Notes: generated by a model not told the origin, from the sequence alone. Positions 1-9,563 are shown, numbered from the stretch's first letter. The stretch: DNA of 64,000 bases from Mucilaginibacter sp. UR6-11 (GCF_020880695.1 NZ_JAJIWO010000002.1:370334-434333); one strand, 5' to 3'. Made by a program: numbers and translations.

Positions 1-1
1 G

Positions 2-1711
2 TCGCCCGATTCGAAGTATTTCGTGATGGAGCGCGTGGACGAACGTAAAGTAAAGGACCTTTGGGTGATCAACAGCATTGCCGATCCGCGCCCTACTTTA
101 GAAACTTACAAATATCATTTACCCGGCGAAAAAGAGTCGCCTTTAAATGAAATGATCTTGTTTGATTTTGCTGATAAATCTTACAAAAAACTAAATACCA
201 CCCTGTTTAAAGACCAGGACCTGGGCCTTTGGCGCGCGCCGACGCTGCAAAAAAACAGGGATGACGAATTTAGCCCTAACGTTTGGCTGGGTACTACAAG
301 CAAGTTTTATTTTTACCGGACTTCGCGCGACTTAAAACGCATCGATGTTTGCAGCGTTGACATCAAAACCGATAAGGTTATTGTGCAGGCGCAGGAGCGC
401 ATGAATACGTATGTAGAGATTGCTACGCCGGGTTTAATTAACGGCGGTAAGGAACTGGTAGAGTGGAGCGAGCGCGACGGCTGGGCGCATTTTTATTTGT
501 ATGATGACGCCGGTAACCTGAAAAATCAGATCACATCGGGTTCTTTCCACTGCGACGATATTGTCAAGATCGACGAAAAAAACCGCGTGCTGTATTTTAC
601 CGCATCTGGCCGCGAACCCGGCGAGAGCCCTTACTATGTGCACCTGTACCGGGTTAACCTGGATGGCAGCGGATTGAAATTGCTGAATCCCGGTAACTTT
701 AACCATACCAGCAGCCTGAATGATAACCCTACCTATTTTGTCGATAATTTTTCAAGGGTTAATGCTGCACCAAAATCAATATTATATGATAATACGGGCC
801 GTAAGATAATGGACCTGGAAGCCGCCGACCTTTCAAGATTACTGGCCGCCGGATATAAATTCCCGGAGCCCTTTAAGATCAAAGCGGATGATGGTATTAC
901 CGATCTGTACGGTGTAATGTACAAGCCCTTTGATTTTGACCCGGCCAAAAAATACCCGATTATTGAATATGTTTACCCCGGCCCGCAAACCGAGGCTATA
1001 AACATAGGCTTTACCACCAGCATGAATTATGTTGACCGTTTGGCACAACTTGGCTTTATAGTGGTAAGTGTTGGTAACCGCGGCGGCAGCCCTGAGCGTT
1101 CAAAATGGTACCATAACTTTGGCTATGGCAACCTGCGCGATTATGGCCTGGCTGATAAAAAGGCGGCGGTTGAGCAACTGGCAGACCGTTTTCCGTTTAT
1201 CGACATTAGCAGGGTTGGTATTACCGGCCACTCGGGTGGCGGTTTTATGAGCGCGGCGGCTATGTTTGTTTATCCTGATTTCTTTAAGGTTGCGGTGTCT
1301 GAGTCGGGTAACCATGATAACAGCGTATACAACCGCTGGTGGAGCGAAAAACACAATGGGGTTAAAGAAGTAATTTCGGCCAAAGGTGACACTACTTTTC
1401 AATACACCATTGATAAGAATCCGGATATCGCCAAAAATCTTAAAGGCAACCTGATGCTGTCAACCGGTGATATTGATAATAATGTGAATCCGGCAAATAC
1501 TATCCGCGTAATTAACGCGCTGATAAAAGCCAATAAACGGTTTGATTATGTACTGTTACCGGGCCAGCGCCACGCTTATGGTGATATGACCGAATATTTC
1601 TTTTGGCGCAAAGCGGATTATTTTGTACAGCACCTGCTGGGCGATTACTCACAACCGGTAGATATTTTAGAAATGACGCGTGAAGTTGAAATGAACGGCA
1701 AAAGGAAATAA
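2..1711 (+). CDS. S9 family peptidase (DPP IV type), 3' part
   Basis: The frame is open from base 2, so the gene starts upstream of the window; 569 codons are visible. The N-terminal part visible here reads as a DPP IV beta-propeller. The C-terminal half is an alpha/beta hydrolase carrying the prolyl oligopeptidase signature GHSGGG (Ser codon 1232-1234), an Asp candidate in STGDIDNN and the catalytic His in GQRHAYGD (codon 1571-1573). Family members remove N-terminal dipeptides, usually X-Pro, in the periplasm or at the surface; the signal peptide would lie outside the window. A strong terminator follows directly. The exact dipeptide specificity cannot be read from the sequence. Confidence 0.93.
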   Translation, partial: SPDSKYFVMERVDERKVKDLWVINSIADPRPTLETYKYHLPGEKESPLNEMILFDFADKSYKKLNTTLFKDQDLGLWRAPTLQKNRDDEFSPNVWLGTTSKFYFYRTSRDLKRIDVCSVDIKTDKVIVQAQERMNTYVEIATPGLINGGKELVEWSERDGWAHFYLYDDAGNLKNQITSGSFHCDDIVKIDEKNRVLYFTASGREPGESPYYVHLYRVNLDGSGLKLLNPGNFNHTSSLNDNPTYFVDNFSRVNAAPKSILYDNTGRKIMDLEAADLSRLLAAGYKFPEPFKIKADDGITDLYGVMYKPFDFDPAKKYPIIEYVYPGPQTEAINIGFTTSMNYVDRLAQLGFIVVSVGNRGGSPERSKWYHNFGYGNLRDYGLADKKAAVEQLADRFPFIDISRVGITGHSGGGFMSAAAMFVYPDFFKVAVSESGNHDNSVYNRWWSEKHNGVKEVISAKGDTTFQYTIDKNPDIAKNLKGNLMLSTGDIDNNVNPANTIRVINALIKANKRFDYVLLPGQRHAYGDMTEYFFWRKADYFVQHLLGDYSQPVDILEMTREVEMNGKRK

Positions 1712-1720
1712 AGCTCAATC

Positions 1721-1751
1721 AACCCCTCTCCCCAACGGAGAGGGGTTTTAT
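1721..1751 (+). terminator. Rho-independent terminator after the S9 peptidase
   Basis: An 11-bp perfect stem (arms 1721-1731 and 1737-1747) with a 5-base loop is followed by a T-rich run. It begins 9 bases after the peptidase stop codon and separates it from the glycosyltransferase gene. Confidence 0.8.
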
Positions 1752-1808
1752 TTCGAAGTATGCTTGTAAAAAAGCTAAATTTACTATCGTCATATCAACA
1801 GCTACCCA

Positions 1809-2519
1809 ATGACCGTTAAATTACTCATTATTGTCCCGTGTTATAATGAGCAGGCCGCCCTGCCGGATTTGCTGACAGAACTGGACAAGTTAAGTATACC
1901 TGGATATGAAATTACCACGCTGGTAGTTAATGACTGCTCAACAGATGATACCTATGCGGTCGCCATTCGGCACAACGTAAAAGTGCTTAACCTGCCCATC
2001 AACCTGGGTATTGGCGGCGCGGTGCAAAGCGGGCTGATTTATGCATTCAATCATCAATTTGATCTGGCCGTACAACTGGACGGCGACGGCCAGCATCCGC
2101 CAAAAGAATTAACTAAACTGTTGACCTGCCACCGGGCCACGGGCGCCAACCTGGTTATTGGCTCAAGGTTTATTAAGAAGGAAGGTTTTCAATCGTCATT
2201 TACGCGCAGATTGGGCATTGGCTATTTTCACCGGCTTAACCGGTTTTTTACCGGGATGTATATTTTTGACAGCACCTCGGGCTTTCGCTTGTTTGATAAA
2301 AAAGCAATTGAACTGGCGTCGGTTTATTACCCGGATGACTATCCGGAACCCGAATCACTGGTGTATTTCGCAAAAGCGGGTTTTAGTATAGAAGAAACGC
2401 CCGTTATAATGGCCGGCCGGGTTAGCGGACAATCGTCTATCAGAAATTTTGCTTCTTTGTATTATTGTATAAAAGTTACCATCGCTATGTTTTTTTCGGC
2501 AATACGTAAAACCCAATAA
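1809..2519 (+). CDS. GT2 family glycosyltransferase (dolichol-phosphate-mannose synthase like)
   Basis: 236 residues with a GT-A fold. The start VPCYNEQAALPDL is the nucleotide-sugar binding strand and loop, and DGDGQHPP at residues 91-98 carries the metal-binding DxD-type motif. It probably moves a sugar from a nucleotide donor to polyprenyl phosphate or a glycan on the inner membrane face. It lacks the C-terminal membrane segments of GtrB proteins; the next gene, 2 bases downstream, encodes a small membrane protein that may supply the anchor (inference). The acceptor and sugar are unknown. Confidence 0.88.
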   Translation: MTVKLLIIVPCYNEQAALPDLLTELDKLSIPGYEITTLVVNDCSTDDTYAVAIRHNVKVLNLPINLGIGGAVQSGLIYAFNHQFDLAVQLDGDGQHPPKELTKLLTCHRATGANLVIGSRFIKKEGFQSSFTRRLGIGYFHRLNRFFTGMYIFDSTSGFRLFDKKAIELASVYYPDDYPEPESLVYFAKAGFSIEETPVIMAGRVSGQSSIRNFASLYYCIKVTIAMFFSAIRKTQ

Positions 2520-2521
2520 TT

Positions 2522-2875
2522 ATGGCCCGCATACAGATCATTACCATTATTACCAGTTTATTGTTCCTGTTTTATATTTCAAAACTGATTATAAAAGGCA
2601 GGCTGCGCGAAGAATATTCCATCGTTTGGTGCGTTTGCACACTGATACTGGTGATCTTTTCTTTTTGGCGCAGCGGACTGGAAGTAATGTCAAAATTATT
2701 TGGTGTTTATGAGGCCCCCAACCTGGTATTTACCGCCTGCATTTTTGCTATACTGATTTATTTGCTGCATCTAAGCGTGGTAGCCTCAAAACTGCATAAG
2801 CAAAACAAGCAACTGGCACAGGATATCGCTTTACTGAAAGAAAAAATTTACCGGGAAGACGGCCAGATCGTTTAG
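2522..2875 (+). CDS. DUF2304 domain membrane protein
   Basis: 117 residues with three hydrophobic segments (about 5-22, 33-52 and 67-88) and a charged, heptad-like tail (about 90-112). Length and layout fit DUF2304, a family often encoded beside GT2 glycosyltransferases, as here with only 2 bases between the genes. The two products probably form a membrane-bound glycosyl transfer unit; no catalytic motif is visible in this protein. Confidence 0.82.
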   Translation: MARIQIITIITSLLFLFYISKLIIKGRLREEYSIVWCVCTLILVIFSFWRSGLEVMSKLFGVYEAPNLVFTACIFAILIYLLHLSVVASKLHKQNKQLAQDIALLKEKIYREDGQIV

Positions 2876-2899
2876 GGCTCCTTGCGCCGGCAGGCGTTA

Positions 2900-3394
2900 C
2901 TAAACCCCAAACTGCCCCAAATGATGATCCAGGTGTTTATAAAACATGATATTCCATTCGGCGGCCGATAGTTTGCCAAAAGAATGCGATTCTTTATTGT
3001 CAAAATATGCCTCGCCCAGTTGTTGGGTTTGATTAAGATGACTTAACAGGCGGATTTTTTCGGCCTCAAAGTTTTTTTCATCTTTTATTAAAAAAGCCGG
3101 GGCGGTTGGGGCGCTGTGTTTATAAGGCGCAGGGCCAACCACCTTATTTTTTACCAGCATTTTCAGGATTAATTTCATAAACGGATTGGGCCTGGGATGT
3201 TTGTCGGTATAAACCATCTCATAGCTGACATTGGTATGGGCCAGCATTTGTGCTACCGTCATTTTACCCCAAAGCGGTTGGCTGTCGGGCCTAAGTTTAT
3301 TGATGCGATAGATAAGTTCCATCACATCGGCGGGGTTAAATACACTTTTCATCAGGGTTGATTTATATAAAGATGGCAATTTACTGCCGGACAT
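2900..3394 (-). CDS. DinB-like DUF1569 protein
   Basis: 164 residues, soluble, predicted four-helix DinB fold. The segment LWGKMTVAQMLAHTNVSYEM carries the conserved first His of the family, and HLDHHLGQFG at the C-terminus is the typical final His cluster of DUF1569, a group of metal-binding putative thiol-related transferases. Translation could start at the listed codon or at the internal Met at 3352 (MKSVFNPADV), which matches the usual family N-terminus. It faces away from the GH8 gene and convergently meets the DUF2304 gene. Substrate unknown. Confidence 0.8.
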   Translation of the reverse strand: MSGSKLPSLYKSTLMKSVFNPADVMELIYRINKLRPDSQPLWGKMTVAQMLAHTNVSYEMVYTDKHPRPNPFMKLILKMLVKNKVVGPAPYKHSAPTAPAFLIKDEKNFEAEKIRLLSHLNQTQQLGEAYFDNKESHSFGKLSAAEWNIMFYKHLDHHLGQFGV

Positions 3395-3455
3395 TCAAAC
3401 GAAAAAAGGTCCGGGGAATTATACCATACCGTCGCAAAGTTTGTAATTTTAAAAA

Positions 3456-4679
3456 ATGCGCCGGGGATATCAACTTGCTATATTATTAATGCTGCTGCTT
3501 TACTGTACCGGTATCTTTGCCCGACAACCGGTTAGGCCATTCCCCCAGCACAGCCATTATTTTGCGGGGACAATAACACCCGCCCATATCAGTCAGGCTC
3601 AATTGGATAACGCTGTCCGTACTTTTTACCTGTCCTGGAAAAGGCGCTTCGTAAAAAATGTCCCCGGTAAAGCCGAAAACTACATCTGGTTTGAAAACAA
3701 AGGCGGCAAACAATGTGTGTCCGAAGGGCAGGGCTATGGCATGATCATCTTGGCATTAATGGCGGGGTATGACCCATTGGCCAAAGATACTTTTGACAAC
3801 TTATTCAGATACTACCGGGCGCACCCCAGCGGCCGCAGTAAATACCTCATGGCCTGGGCGCAAAATACCAGGGGCAAAGACCTTGACCGGACATCGGCAT
3901 CAGACGGGGATATGGATATTGCTTTTTCGTTGCTGCTGGCGGCAAAGCAATGGGGGAACACAGGCGCAATCAATTACCTCGGCGAAGCTAAACTAATGAT
4001 CAATGCCATTATGAAGTATGAGGTTAACCATAAAACGGGGTCGGTTTTATTAAGTGACGGCATTGAGGCAGAGAGCAAAGATTATTTCGCCATGCGATCA
4101 TCAGATTTTATGCCTTCCCATTTTAAGGCATTTAAACAGGCAACTCATGATGCGCGCTGGAACAAAGTAATTGATGCCGGGTACCGCATATTTAGCAATA
4201 TGCAGGCAGTTTACAGTCCGGATGCCGGCCTGCTCCCAGACTTTATCATCAACATCAACAAAATACCAAAACCCGCCGGCGCTTATTTTTTAGAGGGCAG
4301 GTATGACGGCCAGTATAATTACAATGCCTGCCGCGTGCCCTGGCGCATAGCTGCCGATTATTTGTTGACAGGCGATAAACGTGCGAGAAATATCACCACC
4401 AAAATAAACAGCTGGATACGCGAAACCACAAATAATAACACATATAATTTATCTGCCGGTTACACTTTGGCTGGTAATGACATTAAAGGCCGTTACTTTG
4501 AAGCTTTAAGTTTTGTTGCCCCGTTTGGCGTGTCGGCCATGGTTAATGGTAAGAACCAGGCCTGGTTAAACCATGTCTGGGATTATTTGACAGCTTTTAA
4601 ACAAAGGGACTATGATTATTATGATAACAGTATCAAACTGCTCAATATGCTCATTATGTCCGGAAATTATTGGCAGTAA
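3456..4679 (+). CDS. Secreted glycoside hydrolase family 8 (endoglucanase-like)
   Basis: 407 residues with a signal peptide (hydrophobic 7-21, cleavage near FARQ). The (alpha/alpha)6 barrel of GH8 is recognised from CVSEGQGYGM, with the proposed acid Glu90, and from SDGDMDIAFSLLLAA around Asp150-Asp154. GH8 enzymes invert beta-1,4 linkages in cellulose, chitosan or xylan. No cellulose synthase subunits lie nearby, so it is more likely a stand-alone degradative enzyme than BcsZ; the reducing-end xylanase alternative cannot be excluded. Confidence 0.88.
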   Translation: MRRGYQLAILLMLLLYCTGIFARQPVRPFPQHSHYFAGTITPAHISQAQLDNAVRTFYLSWKRRFVKNVPGKAENYIWFENKGGKQCVSEGQGYGMIILALMAGYDPLAKDTFDNLFRYYRAHPSGRSKYLMAWAQNTRGKDLDRTSASDGDMDIAFSLLLAAKQWGNTGAINYLGEAKLMINAIMKYEVNHKTGSVLLSDGIEAESKDYFAMRSSDFMPSHFKAFKQATHDARWNKVIDAGYRIFSNMQAVYSPDAGLLPDFIININKIPKPAGAYFLEGRYDGQYNYNACRVPWRIAADYLLTGDKRARNITTKINSWIRETTNNNTYNLSAGYTLAGNDIKGRYFEALSFVAPFGVSAMVNGKNQAWLNHVWDYLTAFKQRDYDYYDNSIKLLNMLIMSGNYWQ

Positions 4680-4766
4680 AAACAATTAAACTCGCGCTGC
4701 TGTCGCTTATCAATATATATTACAATTAGGTTTTAGGCATTCGTCAAAATCGCTATCTTGGCGGCC

Positions 4767-5645
4767 ATGTACGATATTTGTTGCGTAGGGCACATCACAT
4801 CTGATAAAATTGTTAATACTAAAAGTACACTGCACATGCCGGGAGGCACGGCGTTATACTTTTCATGCGCTGTAAATAAGCTGGATGTAAATTATGTTTT
4901 GGTAACCGCCCTTGGCGCGGCCGAGATGGAGTATGTTGACTATCTGCGCGGCAAAGGTATTGAGGTAAAAGTGCAGCCCAGCGCGCACACCGTTATTTTT
5001 GAAAATATTTACGGCGAAAACCAGGACGAGCGCACCCAGAACGTATTGCAGATAGCTGATACATTTACGATGGAACAGCTGGAGGATGTGGAGGCAAAAA
5101 TATTCCACCTCGGCCCGCTGCTGGCAGGCGACTTTAGTACAGATCTTATAAAAACACTGGCAGCAAAAGGTACCATAGCGCTTGATGTGCAGGGCTATCT
5201 GCGTAAAGTCGTCAACCAAAAAGTTTACTTAACAGATTGGGCCGATAAGAAGAACGCCCTGCAATATATTGATGTTTTAAAGGCTGATGTTGCCGAACTG
5301 GCTGCATTATCCGGTTATGATACCGTAGCTGACGGCGTAAAATTCCTGGCCGGCCTGGGCGTAAAAGAAGCGGTAATAACTAATGGCAGCCGGGGTTCAA
5401 CCATTTATAGCGATGACGTTTTTTATGAGATCCCGGCCTATCACCCAGAAATGGTAGTTGATGCCACCGGTTGCGGCGATACTTATATGGCCGGCTATTT
5501 ATACAAACGGATTAAAGATTTTGACCTGCAGCAATCGGGCGAATTTGCGGCTGCTATGGCCGGGCTTAAAACCATGTCGCCCGGGCCCTTTGTTGGTACC
5601 GAAGCGGAGGTCATGAAATTTTTAAAAGACCGCAGTAATAACTAA
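4767..5645 (+). CDS. PfkB family carbohydrate kinase
   Basis: 292 residues from the ATG at 4767; an in-frame TTG at 4758 is a less likely start. The ribokinase fold is shown by the substrate-binding start CCVGHITSDKIV and the anion-hole and catalytic-base motif DATGCGDTYMAGYL near the C-terminus. It phosphorylates a sugar or nucleoside hydroxyl with ATP in the cytoplasm. The short sequence and gene isolation do not show whether the substrate is ribose, adenosine or another sugar. Confidence 0.88.
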   Translation: MYDICCVGHITSDKIVNTKSTLHMPGGTALYFSCAVNKLDVNYVLVTALGAAEMEYVDYLRGKGIEVKVQPSAHTVIFENIYGENQDERTQNVLQIADTFTMEQLEDVEAKIFHLGPLLAGDFSTDLIKTLAAKGTIALDVQGYLRKVVNQKVYLTDWADKKNALQYIDVLKADVAELAALSGYDTVADGVKFLAGLGVKEAVITNGSRGSTIYSDDVFYEIPAYHPEMVVDATGCGDTYMAGYLYKRIKDFDLQQSGEFAAAMAGLKTMSPGPFVGTEAEVMKFLKDRSNN

Positions 5646-5971
5646 TAGCTGCAATTACCCTTTAAACATTACAGGCTGTTTTATTGTTGTATTATTGGCA
5701 GCTGGTTTTTCTGCAGCCAAAGTTTTCCTGTTTCTTTTAATGCCAATATTTCTCCTGAAAAAATGGGCGGTTTGTTGGGAAAAATTAATCAGCTGGGATG
5801 TATAATATTAAAATTTAGTTAAATTTTGCTTGTTTTATGGCGATTTTAATAAAATAGGTCATAAATAATTGTAAATTATTCAAAAAAACTTGCAATTATT
5901 TGAAAACAGTTTCTATATTACATCTTTATAACATAACCGGTTAACAAAAAATAATTTTAGCCTAATATTTC
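5646..5971. other. Intergenic region upstream of the ATP-grasp gene
   Basis: 326 bases, strongly AT-rich, without a coding frame. The part just upstream of the ATP-grasp gene presumably holds its promoter, but I find no exact TAnnTTTG box there. Confidence 0.5.
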
Positions 5972-7420
5972 ATGCAGGAATCAGCTTATTTTGATAAATA
6001 CAATCCGATTGGCGGCGTTTGGGACGAAATGTATGGAGCAGATTCAAATGTGCGTGACCATTACCGAAAGGTAATTGAATACATTTCAAGAGAATCGGCC
6101 GACGATCTGAATAAAAAAGAAGAGCTGGCAAAACGGCTTTTCATGAGCCAGGGTATAACCTTCACTGTTTATAACAGCGGTGAGGGCATAGAAAAAATCT
6201 TTCCGTTTGATATTATTCCGCGTATAATTACGGCGGCCGAGTGGGCCTTTGTTGAGAAAGGCATCAAGCAGCGTTTAACGGCCCTTAATCATTTTTTAAA
6301 AGACATCTATCATAACCAGTTCATCATCAAAGATGGTGTGGTACCTATTGATATTATTTACTCCTGTCCGCATTTTCTGCGCGAAATGTACCAGCTGCAG
6401 GTGCCGTATGATATCTATGTACATATATCAGGTATTGATCTGATCCGCGATCATGACGGTACATTTTATGTGCTGGAAGATAACCTGCGCACACCGTCGG
6501 GCGTAAGCTATATGCTTGAAAACCGCGAGATAACCAAGCGCCTGTTCCCGGACCTGCTGCCGCAATGCGGGGTACGCAGCGTTACTGAATATCCTTCGAT
6601 TTTATACAAGAACCTGCTGGCGCTTTCACCAAGGCAGATCGCTAACCCAAACATCGTATTGCTTAGCCCGGGTATCTATAACTCGGCTTATTTTGAGCAC
6701 ACTACGCTGGCCCGTTTAATGGGGGTAGAGCTTGTTGAGGGGCGCGACCTGGTGGTGAACAATCATAAGGTGTACATGAAAACCACCATCGGCCTGCAGC
6801 AGGTTGATGTAATTTACCGCAGGGTTGATGATGAATACCTGGACCCGTTGGTATTTAACCCGAGCAGTATGCTGGGCGTTGCCGGTATCATGGGCGCTTA
6901 CCGAAAAGGTAATGTAGCTATCGTAAACGCTATAGGCAATGGCGTGGCTGATGATAAAGCGGTTTATACGTATGTGCCTGATATGATCCGCTATTACTTA
7001 AATGAGGAGCCGATATTAAAGAACGTGCCCACCTATCAGCTGGGTAATGATGACGAGCGCGAGCATGTGTTTAAAAACCTCAACAATATGGTGGTTAAAC
7101 GCACCAATGGCAGTGGCGGCTATGGCATGCTGATGGGTCATGCTGCATCTGATGAGGAAATAGCTGATTACAAAAAAGAGATCATTAAAGAGCCGCGCAA
7201 TTTTATCGCGCAGCCAACTATCAGCCTTTCGGCAGCGCCATGCTACATGCAGGGCGAGCTAAAACCGAGGCGCATTGACCTTAGGCCCTATGCGCTATTT
7301 GGGCCGGACGGTATTGAGATAGTACCCGGCGGCTTAACCCGTGTGGCACTAAAAGAAGGATCGCTTGTGGTAAACAGTTCGCAAGGCGGCGGCAGTAAGG
7401 ATACCTGGGTGTTGGCGTAA
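5972..7420 (+). CDS. Circularly permuted type 2 ATP-grasp protein
   Basis: 482 residues. The sequence contains the family hallmarks YVLEDNLRTPSGVSYMLENR and the Gly-rich nucleotide loop RTNGSGGYGML. These proteins (formerly DUF404/DUF407) are predicted ATP-dependent carboxylate-amine ligases that form peptide-like bonds on a peptide or protein. The next two genes encode the alpha-E protein and a transglutaminase-like protease, the conserved partners of this family, so the three probably act together. The biological product of the trio is not established as far as I know. There is no signal peptide, so it acts in the cytoplasm. Confidence 0.9.
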   Translation: MQESAYFDKYNPIGGVWDEMYGADSNVRDHYRKVIEYISRESADDLNKKEELAKRLFMSQGITFTVYNSGEGIEKIFPFDIIPRIITAAEWAFVEKGIKQRLTALNHFLKDIYHNQFIIKDGVVPIDIIYSCPHFLREMYQLQVPYDIYVHISGIDLIRDHDGTFYVLEDNLRTPSGVSYMLENREITKRLFPDLLPQCGVRSVTEYPSILYKNLLALSPRQIANPNIVLLSPGIYNSAYFEHTTLARLMGVELVEGRDLVVNNHKVYMKTTIGLQQVDVIYRRVDDEYLDPLVFNPSSMLGVAGIMGAYRKGNVAIVNAIGNGVADDKAVYTYVPDMIRYYLNEEPILKNVPTYQLGNDDEREHVFKNLNNMVVKRTNGSGGYGMLMGHAASDEEIADYKKEIIKEPRNFIAQPTISLSAAPCYMQGELKPRRIDLRPYALFGPDGIEIVPGGLTRVALKEGSLVVNSSQGGGSKDTWVLA

Positions 7421-7524
7421 CCCCCCGGCCCCCTAAAGGGGGAGGAAATATGCAGATTAATATGAATAAAATAACACAAGAAATAAACCATACAAAGTTC
7501 CCCCTTCAGGGGGTTAGGGGGTTA
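7418..7524. repeat. Inverted repeat with C/G-tract arms between the ATP-grasp and alpha-E genes
   Basis: Two 29-base arms (7418-7446 and 7496-7524) are imperfect inverted copies of each other. Each arm itself contains a five-C, short A/T spacer, five-G hairpin. The left arm includes the ATP-grasp stop codon and the right arm ends directly before the alpha-E start. It resembles small palindromic intergenic repeats; it could form a strong mRNA structure that differentially sets expression of the two genes. Confidence 0.65.
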
Positions 7525-7525
7525 T

Positions 7526-8461
7526 ATGTTAAGTAGAGTAGCAGCAAGTTTGTATTGGCAAAGCCGTTACATTGAGCGTAGTGACGGTATGCTGCGGATG
7601 CTTAAAATTAATTATGCGTCATCGCAGGATGCGATACAGGAGTTTACGTGGGAGCCGGTTATCCGCATATTTGCAGGGCTTGATGATGACGAAGGTGAGA
7701 ACCTGGGTAATGATAGCCGCGCCGTATTAAAATATATGGTGATGGGCAGAAACAATTCAAACTCGGTATTGAATATCATTACGCTTGCCCGCGAAAATGC
7801 CCGCAGCGTGCAGGAACATATCACCAAAGATCTTTGGCAATGCTTAAATGAATATTATCATACTGTAAAGGATAGTAAGCTGGAGCGCGCCTTACAGCGT
7901 GAGGACCCGATAAGTGTGTTGGATGTTTTGATAAAACAGGTAATGCTTTATTACGGTACCGTTGAAATTACGATGGAGCGTGGCGAGGGCCGCAGCTTTA
8001 TGAACATTGGCAAATATCTTGAACGCGCCATCCAGTCGGTGGATATTTTGGATACCAAATTTGGTTCGATAAGTGATAACCCGGATCTGCTAACCGACAC
8101 CACTTACTGGAAGCACCTGCTGCTTTCGCTAGGCGGCTATGAGTTGTATCTGAAAACTTACCGCGAGGGATTTGAAGCCGAGAATGTACTGGAGCAGGTG
8201 GTTTTGAACAATGATTTTCCGCGGTCGGTTATTTACTCGGTAAATAATATACAGCGCTATTTTGAGCGTCTGCAAAACGATAGCAATATGGACGATTTCA
8301 GGGACATGACCTTTAAGATAGGCCGCCTGCAGAGCCGTATTAAATATAGCTCGGTAAAAACCATCAGGCAGGAAGGGCTTCATGCTTTTTTAACCCAGAT
8401 AAGAGGTGAACTATATGGCATTGCCGACGTGCTGAATCAACATTATTTTGCGAATTCGTAA
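7526..8461 (+). CDS. Alpha-E domain protein (DUF403)
   Basis: 311 residues, almost entirely helical, beginning MLSRVAASLYWQSRYIERSDGMLRM, cut here to the typical family start LSRVAASLYWQSRYIERS. Alpha-E proteins accompany circularly permuted ATP-grasp ligases and transglutaminases, and are thought to be part of the same peptide-modifying unit. It begins inside the edge of an inverted repeat 105 bases after the ATP-grasp stop. Biochemical role unknown. Confidence 0.9.
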   Translation: MLSRVAASLYWQSRYIERSDGMLRMLKINYASSQDAIQEFTWEPVIRIFAGLDDDEGENLGNDSRAVLKYMVMGRNNSNSVLNIITLARENARSVQEHITKDLWQCLNEYYHTVKDSKLERALQREDPISVLDVLIKQVMLYYGTVEITMERGEGRSFMNIGKYLERAIQSVDILDTKFGSISDNPDLLTDTTYWKHLLLSLGGYELYLKTYREGFEAENVLEQVVLNNDFPRSVIYSVNNIQRYFERLQNDSNMDDFRDMTFKIGRLQSRIKYSSVKTIRQEGLHAFLTQIRGELYGIADVLNQHYFANS

Positions 8462-8585
8462 TTTGGATGAGATCAAATAATTTAAATAACCAACCCGCAA
8501 CGGGCGCGGGCATACAAGCGAAGCGATGCCGGGGTGAATAATCGCCAATATAAATTAAGATCAAAAAGTATTAAATTATACCGCA

Positions 8586-9563
8586 ATGCCAGAATTTGAA
8601 ATACAACATATAACCAGATATATCTATGACAGCCCGGCGCGCGACAGTGCGAACCAGATCATCCTGTTTCCGATTAAGGATGAGTATCAGGATGTTTTGA
8701 AACAGGAGATTACGGTAACCGGTCATCCCATAATTGATAAGCACATTGATTATTATGGAAATGAAGTAGGCAGTTTTACCTACAGCGAGCCGCATTCTAT
8801 TCTGATCATTAACTCAAAAGTACTGGTAAGCACCAGGCATCGCCCTTACCCGGTAAATGATATTTTCCCTTCTCAGCAATGGGAGGACCTTAAGCCATTG
8901 CAACGCATGGTGCCTTATATTGATTTTTTAAGGCAGGAATATTTTGAGGGATTTGAAGATTTAAAAATGTTGGTTGAAGAACTGAAGGGTAAAGATGAAA
9001 CACCCTACCAGGTAGCATTGCGATTTTGCGAGTATGTATACAAAAATTTTAATTACATTAAAGGTGTAACCACTGTCGAAACTACCCTGGATGAAATATG
9101 GAAGTTAAAAGCCGGCGTTTGCCAGGATTTTGCCCATATTTTAACCGAAATGCTGCGTATGATAAAAATACCGGCGCGTTATGTAAGCGGTTATATCTGT
9201 ACCGATAAAAATGGTATGCGCGGCGAAGGGGCAACCCATGCCTGGGCCGAAGCCTTTATCCCAGATTATGGCTGGCTGGGCATTGACCCTACCAACAACA
9301 TCATAGCCAACGAAAACCATGTGCGCCTGGCCGTGGGCCGTAATTTTATGGATTGCTCGCCGGTAAAGGGTGTATATAAAGGTTCGTCGGGCCATAAGCT
9401 GGAGGTCTCTGTAACCGTTGATGACGACAGCCCGTTAACCCGCGAAGAAAATTTAGCCGATAGCGCGGCGTATACGGTTACTACACCCGCTGCAAATCAG
9501 GTCAGCAAAAACAGTTACCAGCGTCATATGGAAATGATCCAACAACAGCAGCAACAGCAGTAG
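8586..9563 (+). CDS. Transglutaminase-like cysteine peptidase with N-terminal bacterial beta domain
   Basis: 325 residues. The N-terminal half is the bacterial transglutaminase-associated beta region starting FEIQHITRYIYDSPARDSAN. The core has the catalytic Cys in KAGVCQDFAH, His in THAWAEAF and Asp in GIDPTNN. Family members mostly act as proteases or amide-bond-forming enzymes. It closes the ATP-grasp, alpha-E, transglutaminase trio, 124 bases after the alpha-E gene. The protein ends in seven consecutive Gln residues, an unusual tail given that transglutaminases act on Gln side chains. No signal peptide. Confidence 0.9.
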   Translation: MPEFEIQHITRYIYDSPARDSANQIILFPIKDEYQDVLKQEITVTGHPIIDKHIDYYGNEVGSFTYSEPHSILIINSKVLVSTRHRPYPVNDIFPSQQWEDLKPLQRMVPYIDFLRQEYFEGFEDLKMLVEELKGKDETPYQVALRFCEYVYKNFNYIKGVTTVETTLDEIWKLKAGVCQDFAHILTEMLRMIKIPARYVSGYICTDKNGMRGEGATHAWAEAFIPDYGWLGIDPTNNIIANENHVRLAVGRNFMDCSPVKGVYKGSSGHKLEVSVTVDDDSPLTREENLADSAAYTVTTPAANQVSKNSYQRHMEMIQQQQQQQ

